Shown piece by piece: positions 1 through 7,194 of a stretch of DNA of 14,179 nt (within the stretch, counting starts at the first letter, position 1; the number at the start of each line of letters is the position of its first letter). A program made the translations under genes and the position numbers. The stretch spans positions 1-14,179 of the forward strand of contig JAIRMO010000146.1 in NCBI GenBank assembly GCA_031258625.1. The letters run 5' to 3'. The DNA is from Spirochaetaceae bacterium (GTDB lineage Bacteria > Spirochaetota > Spirochaetia > Treponematales > Breznakiellaceae). The notes below the pieces were generated by a model. That model was not told the DNA's origin. It saw only the letters and a program-made list of their open reading frames with translations, and did no database searches.

Positions 1-13
1 CAGGGAGGTTGTT

Positions 14-919
14 TTGGCTGTAGTTACTATGAAAAGCCTGCTTGAATCGGGAGTACATTTCGGTCATCAGGTCAAACGCTGGGATCCGCGGATGGAAAAG
101 TATATCTTCGCGGAACGGAACGGGATTCACATTATCGATCTGCAAAAGACCATCCAGGCGATCAAAGATGCCTATGAAGCGATCCGTAAAACCGTTTCTT
201 CGGGCAAAACCGTTTTGTTTGTAGGGACCAAAAAGCAGGCGCAGCAGGCAATTCAGAAAGAAGCCGAACGGTGCGGTATGTTTTTTGTGAATAACCGTTG
301 GCTTGGGGGGATGCTGACCAATTTTGTGACGATTAAAAAATCCCTGCTTCGTCTTAAAAAATTGGAAAAGATGGAAGTGGACGGGACCTTTGAAAACCTG
401 ACTAAAAAGGAAATAGCGTCCCTGGGTAAGGAGCGGGCTAAACTCCAGAAAAACCTGGGGGGTATCAAAGAGATGAAGGATCCTCCGGGGATTCTCTTTA
501 TTATTGATACCCGTAAGGAGGCTATCGCCGTGGCTGAAGCCCAGCGTATGGGTATCCCCATCGTTGCGGTGGTGGACACCAATTGTAATCCCGAGGGGAT
601 CAATTACCCCATCCCCGGTAATGATGACGCTATCCGGGCAATCACCCTTTTTACCCAGATCATTGCCAACGCCGTGGTTGAAGCGGATAATGAGGCGGGG
701 CTCAAGATCATCGAAACCCTGGGGGATGAAGAGGAAGATATGGAAAATATCGTCACCGACGCATCCATCAAAGAGGAAGATCAGGAGATCGATATTGAAT
801 CCTACGCTTCCAAGACGGAATCCCAGGCGGTCGATACCGCCGCGACGGGGCCTGAAACGGGGCTTGACGAGGAAGATGAACTTCCCGTGGATGTAGATAA
901 AGTATACGGCGAAGAATAG
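14..919 (+). CDS. rpsB: 30S ribosomal protein S2
   Basis: Ribosomal protein S2 of the small subunit, which binds late in 30S assembly and is needed for S1 docking. The N-terminus [19 protein letters not shown] is the standard S2 opening, and the family motifs [19 protein letters not shown] and [12 protein letters not shown] follow in order. The start is TTG at 14, because AGGGAGG lies at 2-8 with normal spacing and the resulting N-terminus matches the family; the first ATG would remove five conserved residues. The protein is 301 residues. The fold ends near residue 236, and the last 65 residues form a strongly acidic tail (25 Asp/Glu) that is probably disordered. tsf follows after 38 bases, the usual rpsB-tsf pairing. 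Only 13 bases lie upstream in the window, so the promoter is not visible. Confidence 0.97.
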   Translation: MAVVTMKSLLESGVHFGHQVKRWDPRMEKYIFAERNGIHIIDLQKTIQAIKDAYEAIRKTVSSGKTVLFVGTKKQAQQAIQKEAERCGMFFVNNRWLGGMLTNFVTIKKSLLRLKKLEKMEVDGTFENLTKKEIASLGKERAKLQKNLGGIKEMKDPPGILFIIDTRKEAIAVAEAQRMGIPIVAVVDTNCNPEGINYPIPGNDDAIRAITLFTQIIANAVVEADNEAGLKIIETLGDEEEDMENIVTDASIKEEDQEIDIESYASKTESQAVDTAATGPETGLDEEDELPVDVDKVYGEE

Positions 920-957
920 CTCATCCGCAAAAAAGCAATTTGAAGGAGTTACATAAA

Positions 958-1806
958 ATGGAGATCAGTGCGGTCGATGTTAAAAAACTTCGGGAAAAGA
1001 CCGGAGCGGGAATAATGGAATGTAAAAACGCTTTGGCGAGTACCGAGGGTGATTTTGCCAAGGCGGAAAAATTATTAAAAGAAAAGGGACTCGCGGCGGT
1101 GGAAAAACGGGCGGGCCGGGCAACCAACGAGGGCAAGATCTTTATCAAAATAAAGAACGATACGGCGGCCCTGGTGGAATTAGCGTCTGAAACGGATTTT
1201 GTCGCCCGGAATCCCGAATTTATCGCCCTGGGCGGGAATATTGCCGAGCGGATCTTGGAGAAGGGATACACCGACCTCAATGACGAGCTTACGGGAATGG
1301 TGGGCGATCTGGCCACTAAGATCCGGGAAAACATGAACCTGAAACGGATACGGGTGGTAAAGGCCGCCGCCAATGAATACCTGACCCAATACATCCATGG
1401 GGACGGGGCCATCGGGGTGGTGGTAAAAATGGGAGCCGATAAAGGGGAAATCTATACAAATGAGGACGCGAAAGCCTTTGCCTTTACCTTGGCCCTCCAT
1501 ATAGCGGCTTTTAATCCCCTTGCGTTGGATAAAGGCAAGGTTGATCCGGTTTTTCTTAAGGAACAGGAAGATATTTTCCGCAAACAACTGGAAGGGGATG
1601 AAAAGCTGACGGGGAAACCGCCCCAGGTTCTGGATAACATCCTTAAGGGCAAGGTAAACAAGTACCTTGCGGATATCTGTCTTCTGGATCAAGGGTATGT
1701 GAAGGATGAAAAGATAACCGTTGCCCAGGCGTTGGCGGATTACGGCAAACAGTTGGGGGCAAAACTCACCGTCAATGACTTTGTGTATTTTAAAGTAGGC
1801 CAATAG
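958..1806 (+). CDS. tsf: Translation elongation factor Ts
   Basis: EF-Ts, the guanine-nucleotide exchange factor that recycles EF-Tu-GDP in the cytoplasm. Residues 1-45 form the N-terminal UBA-like domain (VKKLREKTGAGIMECKNAL). The EF-Tu-contacting motif ETDFVARN lies near residues 78-85, followed by the dimerisation domains. Length is 282 residues, normal for the family. The start chosen is ATG 958, preceded by AAGGAG at 943-948 nine bases away. An in-frame TTG at 940 would put this ribosome-binding site inside the gene and add six residues absent from the family, so it is rejected. The gene lies 38 bases after rpsB. A GC hairpin follows its stop codon, and frr, not pyrH, is the next gene. 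Confidence 0.97.
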   Translation: MEISAVDVKKLREKTGAGIMECKNALASTEGDFAKAEKLLKEKGLAAVEKRAGRATNEGKIFIKIKNDTAALVELASETDFVARNPEFIALGGNIAERILEKGYTDLNDELTGMVGDLATKIRENMNLKRIRVVKAAANEYLTQYIHGDGAIGVVVKMGADKGEIYTNEDAKAFAFTLALHIAAFNPLALDKGKVDPVFLKEQEDIFRKQLEGDEKLTGKPPQVLDNILKGKVNKYLADICLLDQGYVKDEKITVAQALADYGKQLGAKLTVNDFVYFKVGQ

Positions 1807-1818
1807 GACCCCTATATG

Positions 1819-1838
1819 CCCCCGGAAAATGCCGGGGG
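1819..1838 (+). terminator. GC hairpin after tsf, possible weak terminator or attenuator
   Basis: CCCCCGG (1819-1825) and CCGGGGG (1832-1838) form a perfect 7-bp stem with a 6-base loop, 13 bases after the tsf stop. Only three T residues follow, so complete intrinsic termination is unlikely. It could lower transcription from the abundant rpsB-tsf message into frr and downstream genes, or stabilise the 3' end of a processed rpsB-tsf mRNA. Confidence 0.55.
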
Positions 1839-1874
1839 TTTAGAGAAACACTCAAGAAAAGGAGTGGAACAGGT

Positions 1875-2429
1875 ATGCATAACGTTATTTCCTCCGCCGA
1901 AGATCGGATGAAAAAGACTATTTCCAGTCTAAAGGATGGGTATTCATCCCTCAGGACAGGCCGGGCATCGGCGGCTCTGTTTGATAAAATTAAAGTGGAT
2001 TATTACGGTGATAAATCCCCTTTAAATCAGGTGGCGAATATTTCTATTCCCGAAGCCAGACTCATTGTGATTCAGCCCTGGGATAAAGCGTTGATTGGGG
2101 AAATCGAAAAGGCGATCCGTTCATCGGAACTTTCCCTTAACCCCTCGAACGACGGAAAGGTTATCAGAATTTCCATTCCGCCCTTGACCGAGGAACGCCG
2201 GAAAGAACTGGTGAAACAGGCCAAGAATCAGGCTGAACAGAGCCGGGTGGCGGTGCGGAACATACGCCGGGACGGTAATGACGAGCTTAAAAAACTGCTT
2301 AAAGACGGAGACCTTACGGAAGATGAAGAAAGCCGCGCTTCAGAAGAGCTGCAAAAGGTAACCGATAATTATATCGTAAAAATCAATCAGGTTTTAGAAG
2401 AAAAAGAAAAAGAAATACTGGAAGTATAA
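1875..2429 (+). CDS. frr: Ribosome recycling factor
   Basis: RRF, which with EF-G splits the post-termination ribosome. The 184-residue length fits the family (about 185). The visible family motifs are LRTGRAS (near residues 26-32) in helix 1, then PLNQVANISIPEARLIVIQPWD, NPSNDGKVIRISIPPLTEERRKEL and VRNIRRDGND. The tail is a long Lys/Glu-rich helix, as expected for the three-helix bundle. ATG 1875 is preceded by AAAAGGAG at 1857-1864 with about 10 bases of spacing. Its stop TAA shares one base with the uppS ATG (TAATG), which implies translational coupling. pyrH, the usual upstream neighbour in many bacteria, is absent. Confidence 0.97.
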   Translation: MHNVISSAEDRMKKTISSLKDGYSSLRTGRASAALFDKIKVDYYGDKSPLNQVANISIPEARLIVIQPWDKALIGEIEKAIRSSELSLNPSNDGKVIRISIPPLTEERRKELVKQAKNQAEQSRVAVRNIRRDGNDELKKLLKDGDLTEDEESRASEELQKVTDNYIVKINQVLEEKEKEILEV

Positions 2430-3142
2430 TGCCCCTTGATGCGGATTATGATAATTTTCATCTTCCTTCTCATGTCGGGATCATTATGGATGGAAATGGC
2501 CGTTGGGCACGGAAACGGAATATGATCCGTACCCAGGGGCATTTGGAAGGACTGAAAACCGCAAAAAAAATGGTAAAAGTCGCGAGCAATATGGGTATCT
2601 CCTTCCTCACCCTCTATGTGTTTTCCACGGAAAATTGGAAACGTACCGCCGATGAAGTGGGCTTCATTATGGGATTGGTCAAAACATACCTGCGGGAAGA
2701 ACTGAATTTTTACCGGGAAAATCATATCCGAATCCGTCACGCGGGAGATCCCCAGGGGCTGCCTTTGGAAATCGCCGGGGAAATCCGGGAGGTTTGTGAA
2801 GCCACCCGGAATTTTCAGGGGCTTTCGGTAATATTGGCCCTTAATTACGGAGGGCGGGATGAAATAGTTCGGGCGGTACGGCGCTTGTCGGCGGAAGGCC
2901 GGGGGGAGATCACCGAAGAGACCATCCGGCGTCATCTTGATAATCCCGATATTCCCGATCCCGACCTGATCATCAGGACCGGCGGTGAATTGAGGACCAG
3001 TAATTTTCTGCTTTGGGAATCGGCTTACGCGGAATATGTTATTTCCGAAAAATTATGGCCCGATTGGACCGAAGATGATTTTAAATCGGCGATCTCTGAT
3101 TACCAGCGGCGGGAACGTAAATTCGGCGGTATCCGGACATGA
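2429..3142 (+). CDS. uppS: Undecaprenyl diphosphate synthase (cis-prenyltransferase)
   Basis: Cis-prenyltransferase that condenses isopentenyl diphosphate onto farnesyl diphosphate to make the C55 carrier lipid for peptidoglycan and glycan export. HVGIIMDGNGRWA (residues 15-27) holds the catalytic Asp21 of the MDGNGRW motif. Further matches are LTLYVFSTENWKR, ILALNYGGRDEI and RTGGELRTSNFLLWE (183-197), the diphosphate-binding C-terminal motif. The family more often has RTSGE there, so Ser is replaced by Gly. Length is 237 residues, typical. The start overlaps the frr stop by one base, with a GGAAG purine run about 5 bases upstream; the 3' end overlaps cdsA as ATGA. Dxr, two genes downstream, supplies the same isoprenoid pathway. 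Confidence 0.96.
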   Translation: MPLDADYDNFHLPSHVGIIMDGNGRWARKRNMIRTQGHLEGLKTAKKMVKVASNMGISFLTLYVFSTENWKRTADEVGFIMGLVKTYLREELNFYRENHIRIRHAGDPQGLPLEIAGEIREVCEATRNFQGLSVILALNYGGRDEIVRAVRRLSAEGRGEITEETIRRHLDNPDIPDPDLIIRTGGELRTSNFLLWESAYAEYVISEKLWPDWTEDDFKSAISDYQRRERKFGGIRT

Positions 3143-3990
3143 AAAAATTAATAGGACGGTTTTTAATTTTTTTTATCGGATTACCCCTTATCGTTTGTTT
3201 GGTACTCTTTTTGCCCCATAAGAATCATTTAGCCCTGAATATCGCTGTGGTTGTGGTTACCGCCCTGGGAAGCGCGGAATTTGCGGGGATGTTGAAAAAG
3301 AAAAACTGTCCTATTTCCCCCTTAGAGGCGGGGATCTTAGGCGCCCTGGTTCCCCTGGGAATGACCCTCACGGTTAGTTTTGGAATAAACCCGCCGATAG
3401 TTTCGGTTGTTTTTATATTGGGTATTTCCTGGCCCTTGGTTTCCCGGGCCTTTTTTCCCGCCCGTAATTTGCCGGATATCCTGCTTTTTATTGCCGCGGG
3501 TTTTTCGGTGATCGCCTATCCGGGATTTTTTATGAGTTGGATTATCAAAATGCCCCTACTCCCCCAGGCGGATTGGGTAATCCTTATATTTGTACTCATG
3601 GTCATCACCAATGATTCCGTTGCCTGGGCCGTAGGAATGCTTTTCGGCAGGGGAAATCGTAACATTATAGCCGTCAGCCCCAATAAAAGCATCGCCGGAT
3701 TTATCGGCGGCCTTACCGCTTCCCTGGCTATCGGATTGGGGGCGGTCCTGCTGATACCCCAGGCTTTTATTGCCCGGCATATTCCGGCCATACCCTCCGG
3801 GATAATCCTGGGGCTTCTATCGGGAATTGCCGCCGCCCTGGGGGATCTGGCGGAATCGGCATTAAAAAGAAGTTCCCAAATCAAAGATTCCGGATCCCTT
3901 ATTCCCGGCAGGGGGGGGGTCCTGGATTCGATAGATTCCATAGCCATGGCGGCGCCGGTATATTATGGGCTGTACCGGTTGTTGTTTTAA
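3139..3990 (+). CDS. cdsA: Phosphatidate cytidylyltransferase (CDP-diglyceride synthase)
   Basis: Integral membrane enzyme making CDP-diacylglycerol from phosphatidate and CTP, the branch point for phospholipids. The 283-residue protein is hydrophobic throughout, with about eight membrane segments starting at residue 4. The CDP-diglyceride synthase signature lies at residues 240-266 (SALKRSSQIKDSGSLIPGRG then GVLDSID), with Lys243-Arg244 and Lys249-Asp250 intact. Two normally conserved positions differ: the His of PxHGG is Arg258, and the Arg of DRxD is Ser264. The bases 3911-3919, coding for this motif, are nine consecutive G. The start overlaps the uppS stop (ATGA) and has no strong Shine-Dalgarno sequence, which suggests translational coupling. 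dxr follows after 24 bases. Confidence 0.93.
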   Translation: MKKLIGRFLIFFIGLPLIVCLVLFLPHKNHLALNIAVVVVTALGSAEFAGMLKKKNCPISPLEAGILGALVPLGMTLTVSFGINPPIVSVVFILGISWPLVSRAFFPARNLPDILLFIAAGFSVIAYPGFFMSWIIKMPLLPQADWVILIFVLMVITNDSVAWAVGMLFGRGNRNIIAVSPNKSIAGFIGGLTASLAIGLGAVLLIPQAFIARHIPAIPSGIILGLLSGIAAALGDLAESALKRSSQIKDSGSLIPGRGGVLDSIDSIAMAAPVYYGLYRLLF

Positions 3991-4014
3991 AAAGCCCATA
4001 TCCATGGAAATAGT

Positions 4015-5166
4015 ATGAAAAAGAAGATAGCGGTTCTTGGCGCTACCGGTTCTATCGGTAAAAGTACCATGGATGTACTCAGACATGGACCGGATGATTT
4101 TGAAGTGGTCCTCCTTTCCGGTCATAAAAATATCCGGGGACTTTTGGAGCTTTCACAGGAATTCCCCACCGCCCGGCTTGCCGTATCCGGTCCGGTTTCC
4201 CCGGGAGGAGGTGTTCATGCGTATCACGGTTCCCAGGGCCTGCTCACGGCCATAGCCGAATCCGGGGCGGATATGGTGGTTAACGGTATCGCCGGGGCGG
4301 CGGGACTCCCCCCTTCCATCGCGGCCTTGGAAGCGGGGGCGGATCTGGCCCTGGCCAATAAGGAAACCATCGTGATGGCCGCCTCCCTGGTATTTGCCCT
4401 GGCGGAACGAAACCATAAGCGGATCCTACCGGTAGATTCGGAACACTCGGCTGTTTTTAATCTCCTGGAAGCCCATGGGAAAGCCGGGCTGGATAAGATC
4501 CTATTGACCGCTTCAGGGGGGCCCTTCCGTACCCTTCCGGCGGAACAGTTTCAATCTATAAAACTTGAAGAAGCCCTGGCCCATCCTACCTGGAATATGG
4601 GGCCCAAGATCACCGTGGATTCGGCAACCCTGGCCAATAAGGGCCTGGAGGTGATAGAGACCGTGGGATTTTTTGGGATAAGGCCGGAGGAGATATCCGT
4701 GGTCATCCACCCCCAAAGTATCGTCCATTCCATGGTGGCCCTCCGGGATGGAGGGGTATACGCCCAAATGTCCAAACCGGACATGCGGTTTCCCATCCAC
4801 AGCGCCCTCTATTGGCCTGAACACAGGGCCTGCTCCTCCTTTGGGGCCTTACAATTTGACGGCTTAACCTTGCAATTCGACAAGCCTGATTTTAAGAGAT
4901 TTCCCCTGCTGCCCCTGGCTTACGAAGCGGCCCGGGCCGGAGGGTTCTATCCCGTGGTATATAACGCGGCCAATGAGGTGGCGGTTACGGCATTTTTATC
5001 AAAAAAAATCGATTTTCTTGATATATTCGCCATAGTTGAGTATGTTTTCAATAGGAAGTGGATGAACATGAATTCCCCCGGATCCCCCCCGGATTTGGAA
5101 GTCATTCTTGAAGTGGACGCACAAGCCCGGGAACAGGCCCTTAACTATATTACGGAGAAAAAATGA
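4015..5166 (+). CDS. dxr: 1-deoxy-D-xylulose 5-phosphate reductoisomerase
   Basis: Second enzyme of the MEP isoprenoid pathway, which rearranges and reduces DXP to 2-C-methyl-D-erythritol 4-phosphate with NADPH and a divalent metal. The NADPH-binding GATGSIG lies at residues 9-15 and ANKETIVMA near 114-122. The metal ligands Asp141 and Glu143 sit in PVDSEHSAVFN. TASGGPF, HPTWNMGPKITVDSATLANK and GLEVIE follow, the last containing the third acidic ligand. Length is 383 residues, slightly below the E. coli enzyme (398). ATG 4015 has only a weak TGGA ribosome-binding site six bases upstream. The stop overlaps the rseP ATG (ATGA). The presence of dxr shows that this organism uses the MEP rather than the mevalonate route, at least at this locus. 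Confidence 0.97.
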   Translation: MKKKIAVLGATGSIGKSTMDVLRHGPDDFEVVLLSGHKNIRGLLELSQEFPTARLAVSGPVSPGGGVHAYHGSQGLLTAIAESGADMVVNGIAGAAGLPPSIAALEAGADLALANKETIVMAASLVFALAERNHKRILPVDSEHSAVFNLLEAHGKAGLDKILLTASGGPFRTLPAEQFQSIKLEEALAHPTWNMGPKITVDSATLANKGLEVIETVGFFGIRPEEISVVIHPQSIVHSMVALRDGGVYAQMSKPDMRFPIHSALYWPEHRACSSFGALQFDGLTLQFDKPDFKRFPLLPLAYEAARAGGFYPVVYNAANEVAVTAFLSKKIDFLDIFAIVEYVFNRKWMNMNSPGSPPDLEVILEVDAQAREQALNYITEKK

Positions 5167-6521
5167 TGTTCATAAAAATAATCTTAGGTTTAATTGGATT
5201 AGGGGTGGTCGTCTTTGTCCATGAATTGGGACATTTTATTGCCGCCCGGTTGGCGGGTATTGATGTGGAAGCCTTCTCCATCGGATGGGGGCAGCCCCTG
5301 TTAAAAAAGAAATTCGGCAAGGTGGAGTACCGGATTGGCATATTTCCCATCGGGGGGTATTGCAAAATGCGGGGGGAAAATGAATTCCAAGAGGCTTATG
5401 ATAACAAAAAAGCGGAAATTCCCCAGACCAAAGGAACCTTTTACGGGGTAAGCCCCTGGAGACGGATTTTGGTTTCCTTTGCGGGTCCGCTTTTTAACCT
5501 TATCTTCGCGATTGTGGTATTTTCCGTTATCTGGGGTATAGGTTTTGAGGTGTATACCATGGATAACCGGATCGTGCTTGCGTCGGACATTGACCCGGGA
5601 GAATGGTATCCCGCCAATGAGTCGGGGCTTAAAACCGGGGATCGAATAATCGAAATTGACGGCAGGCCTATTGCCAATTACCATGACATTCAGGAAATAA
5701 TAGCGACCAACGCGGAAAAAAACCTCGTCCTGAAGGTGGAACGGGGAGGCGAAATTCTGGAGCTTGCCATACGGCCGAATCTTGAAAAAAACTCCGGCGC
5801 CGGTAAAATCGGGGTGTATTACTGGGCCGACCCGGTGGTGAGCGCCGTGGCCGAGGGAAGCGCCGCGGCTGTAGCGGGAATCAGAAGCGGGGACCGGATT
5901 AACCGGATTAACGGACGGGATTTTCCCTATACCGTTGCGATGCTGCGGGCCCTCTCGGATCAGCCGCCGGTAGTATCCCTGGAATATGAACGGGACGGGG
6001 AAATTAAAAATACGGATCTGGTCCCCTCCTACACCGGGGAAGGGATTCCCGATATCGGCATTACCTATGAGGCTGTTCGGTACCATACCCCGCCCTACTC
6101 TCCCCTGGGGGCGGTAATCAAAGGCGCCGGGGAGGTCTGGAAAACCCTGGTTATTTCCGTGCGGAGTTTGGGGCTTCTTTTTCGGGGTATTGATTTGACC
6201 CAAGCGGTTTCCGGGCCGGTACGGATCACCTATATGGTAGGGGATGTCGCCGCGGAAGGTTTTGGTCAGAGCATCGGTACCGGTATATCTTCCATGGCGA
6301 ATTTCCTCGCCCTCATTTCCATAACCCTGTGCATCATGAACCTCCTCCCCCTCCCCATACTTGACGGAGGAATGATCGTACTCTTCATTATAGAGATAAT
6401 AAAAGGACATCCCCTGCCCCCCAAGGCGGTCTACGCTTTTCAAACCATTGGGGTGGTTCTGATTTTTGGGCTCATGGCTTTTGCGGTTTTTGGGGATATC
6501 CTTTTTTTAGCCCAGCGTTAA
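5163..6521 (+). CDS. rseP: RIP metalloprotease, site-2 protease family
   Basis: Zinc intramembrane protease that cleaves anti-sigma factors and signal-peptide remnants within the inner membrane. The HExxH site is His20-Glu21-Leu-Gly-His24 in the first membrane segment, followed by FPIGGYCKM (61-69). Two PDZ-like domains follow, at about 150-205 and 224-288. The third zinc ligand Asp401 lies in MNLLPLPILDGG. Length is 452 residues, close to E. coli RseP (450), and the double PDZ is also RseP-like. The start overlaps the dxr stop as ATGA, with GGAG at 5154-5157; an ATG at 5166 is a one-codon alternative. It ends the conserved cluster. The next gene is 58 bases away with its own good ribosome-binding site. 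Which anti-sigma factor or other substrate it cleaves cannot be read from this window. Confidence 0.95.
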   Translation: MMFIKIILGLIGLGVVVFVHELGHFIAARLAGIDVEAFSIGWGQPLLKKKFGKVEYRIGIFPIGGYCKMRGENEFQEAYDNKKAEIPQTKGTFYGVSPWRRILVSFAGPLFNLIFAIVVFSVIWGIGFEVYTMDNRIVLASDIDPGEWYPANESGLKTGDRIIEIDGRPIANYHDIQEIIATNAEKNLVLKVERGGEILELAIRPNLEKNSGAGKIGVYYWADPVVSAVAEGSAAAVAGIRSGDRINRINGRDFPYTVAMLRALSDQPPVVSLEYERDGEIKNTDLVPSYTGEGIPDIGITYEAVRYHTPPYSPLGAVIKGAGEVWKTLVISVRSLGLLFRGIDLTQAVSGPVRITYMVGDVAAEGFGQSIGTGISSMANFLALISITLCIMNLLPLPILDGGMIVLFIIEIIKGHPLPPKAVYAFQTIGVVLIFGLMAFAVFGDILFLAQR

Positions 6522-6579
6522 AGCGGGGTTGCTTTCGGTTTGAAAAGGCCTCAAATTATTATTTTATAGGGAGCTTTGA

Positions 6580-7194
6580 ATGAAATATAAGATTCCTTGT
6601 TTTTGTGATAATACCTTTTCCGTGGAAGTTCCCGATGAAATTGATCTGGATGTCCAGGATGAATATATTGAAAAAATCATGGACGGTTCTTTTATGAATT
6701 TCTTTTGTACCACCTGTGGAAAAAAACATAAACCCGAATTTCCCGTAACCATCTTATGGCCCAGCAGGAGCTTACGGCTTGAAGTAATTCCCGAATTGGA
6801 ACGGGGGGAATTTTACCGTAGAAAAAAAGACAACGAACAAAAAGAAACCGTTATCGGTTATCCGGAACTTTCGGACCGGATAGCGGTTTACCGGGACAAG
6901 CTGGAACCGGCGGTTATCGAAGCGTTAAAATATTACCTGCTTCTTAAGGCTGAAGAAACCAATCCTGATGCGGAGATCAGCATCTGGTATCAGCAGCAGG
7001 GACCGGACGCCCTTGAATTTCATATCCACGGATTAAAGACGGATGAGATCGCGGTTACCCATCTTCCCATGGACCTCTATGAGAAAACAAACCGGGACTT
7101 TAAAACCAACCCTCGGGGAGAGCTTTTTTCTTCCCTCCGCTGGCGTTCATATCTTTCGATACAGAACCTGATGCGCCCCGAGGAATTAAAGTGA
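6580..7194 (+). CDS. CpXC domain protein
   Basis: Small cytoplasmic-looking protein of 204 residues with no signal peptide or membrane segment. The N-terminal 60 residues resemble the CpXC domain, a putative zinc-binding module: a cysteine pair Cys7/Cys9, then IEKIMDGSFMNFFCTTCGKK with Cys43 and Cys46. The first pair is CxC rather than CxxC, which is unusual for this domain. The rest is a charged alpha/beta region of unknown role, including IGYPELSDRIAVYRDKLEP. ATG 6580 is preceded by TAGGGAG (6567-6573), a strong ribosome-binding site. The stop codon is shared with the downstream propeller gene (GTGA overlap), so the two are probably translated together. Biochemical function is unknown. The domain call rests on pattern recognition and has not been searched. 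Confidence 0.8.
   Translation: MKYKIPCFCDNTFSVEVPDEIDLDVQDEYIEKIMDGSFMNFFCTTCGKKHKPEFPVTILWPSRSLRLEVIPELERGEFYRRKKDNEQKETVIGYPELSDRIAVYRDKLEPAVIEALKYYLLLKAEETNPDAEISIWYQQQGPDALEFHIHGLKTDEIAVTHLPMDLYEKTNRDFKTNPRGELFSSLRWRSYLSIQNLMRPEELK

Noticed and set aside
940..957. TTG start for tsf 18 bases upstream
   Set aside because: It would place the AAGGAG ribosome-binding site inside the coding region; ATG 958 gives the standard EF-Ts N-terminus.
1180..1803. 207-codon open frame on the - strand inside tsf
   Set aside because: Shadow of a confidently identified EF-Ts gene, with no family features of its own.
5301..6443. 380-codon open frame on the - strand inside rseP
   Set aside because: It lies fully opposite rseP, which has all its catalytic motifs. 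The translation is low-complexity, rich in Gly, His and Pro, without family resemblance and without a ribosome-binding site.
6520..6534. AAAGC / GCTTT hairpin after rseP
   Set aside because: Only five pairs and no T run; not supportable as a terminator.
6540..6568. TTGAAA / TTTATA pair with 17-base spacing before the CpXC gene
   Set aside because: The predicted transcription start would fall after the strong TAGGGAG ribosome-binding site, so it cannot explain normal expression of the gene.
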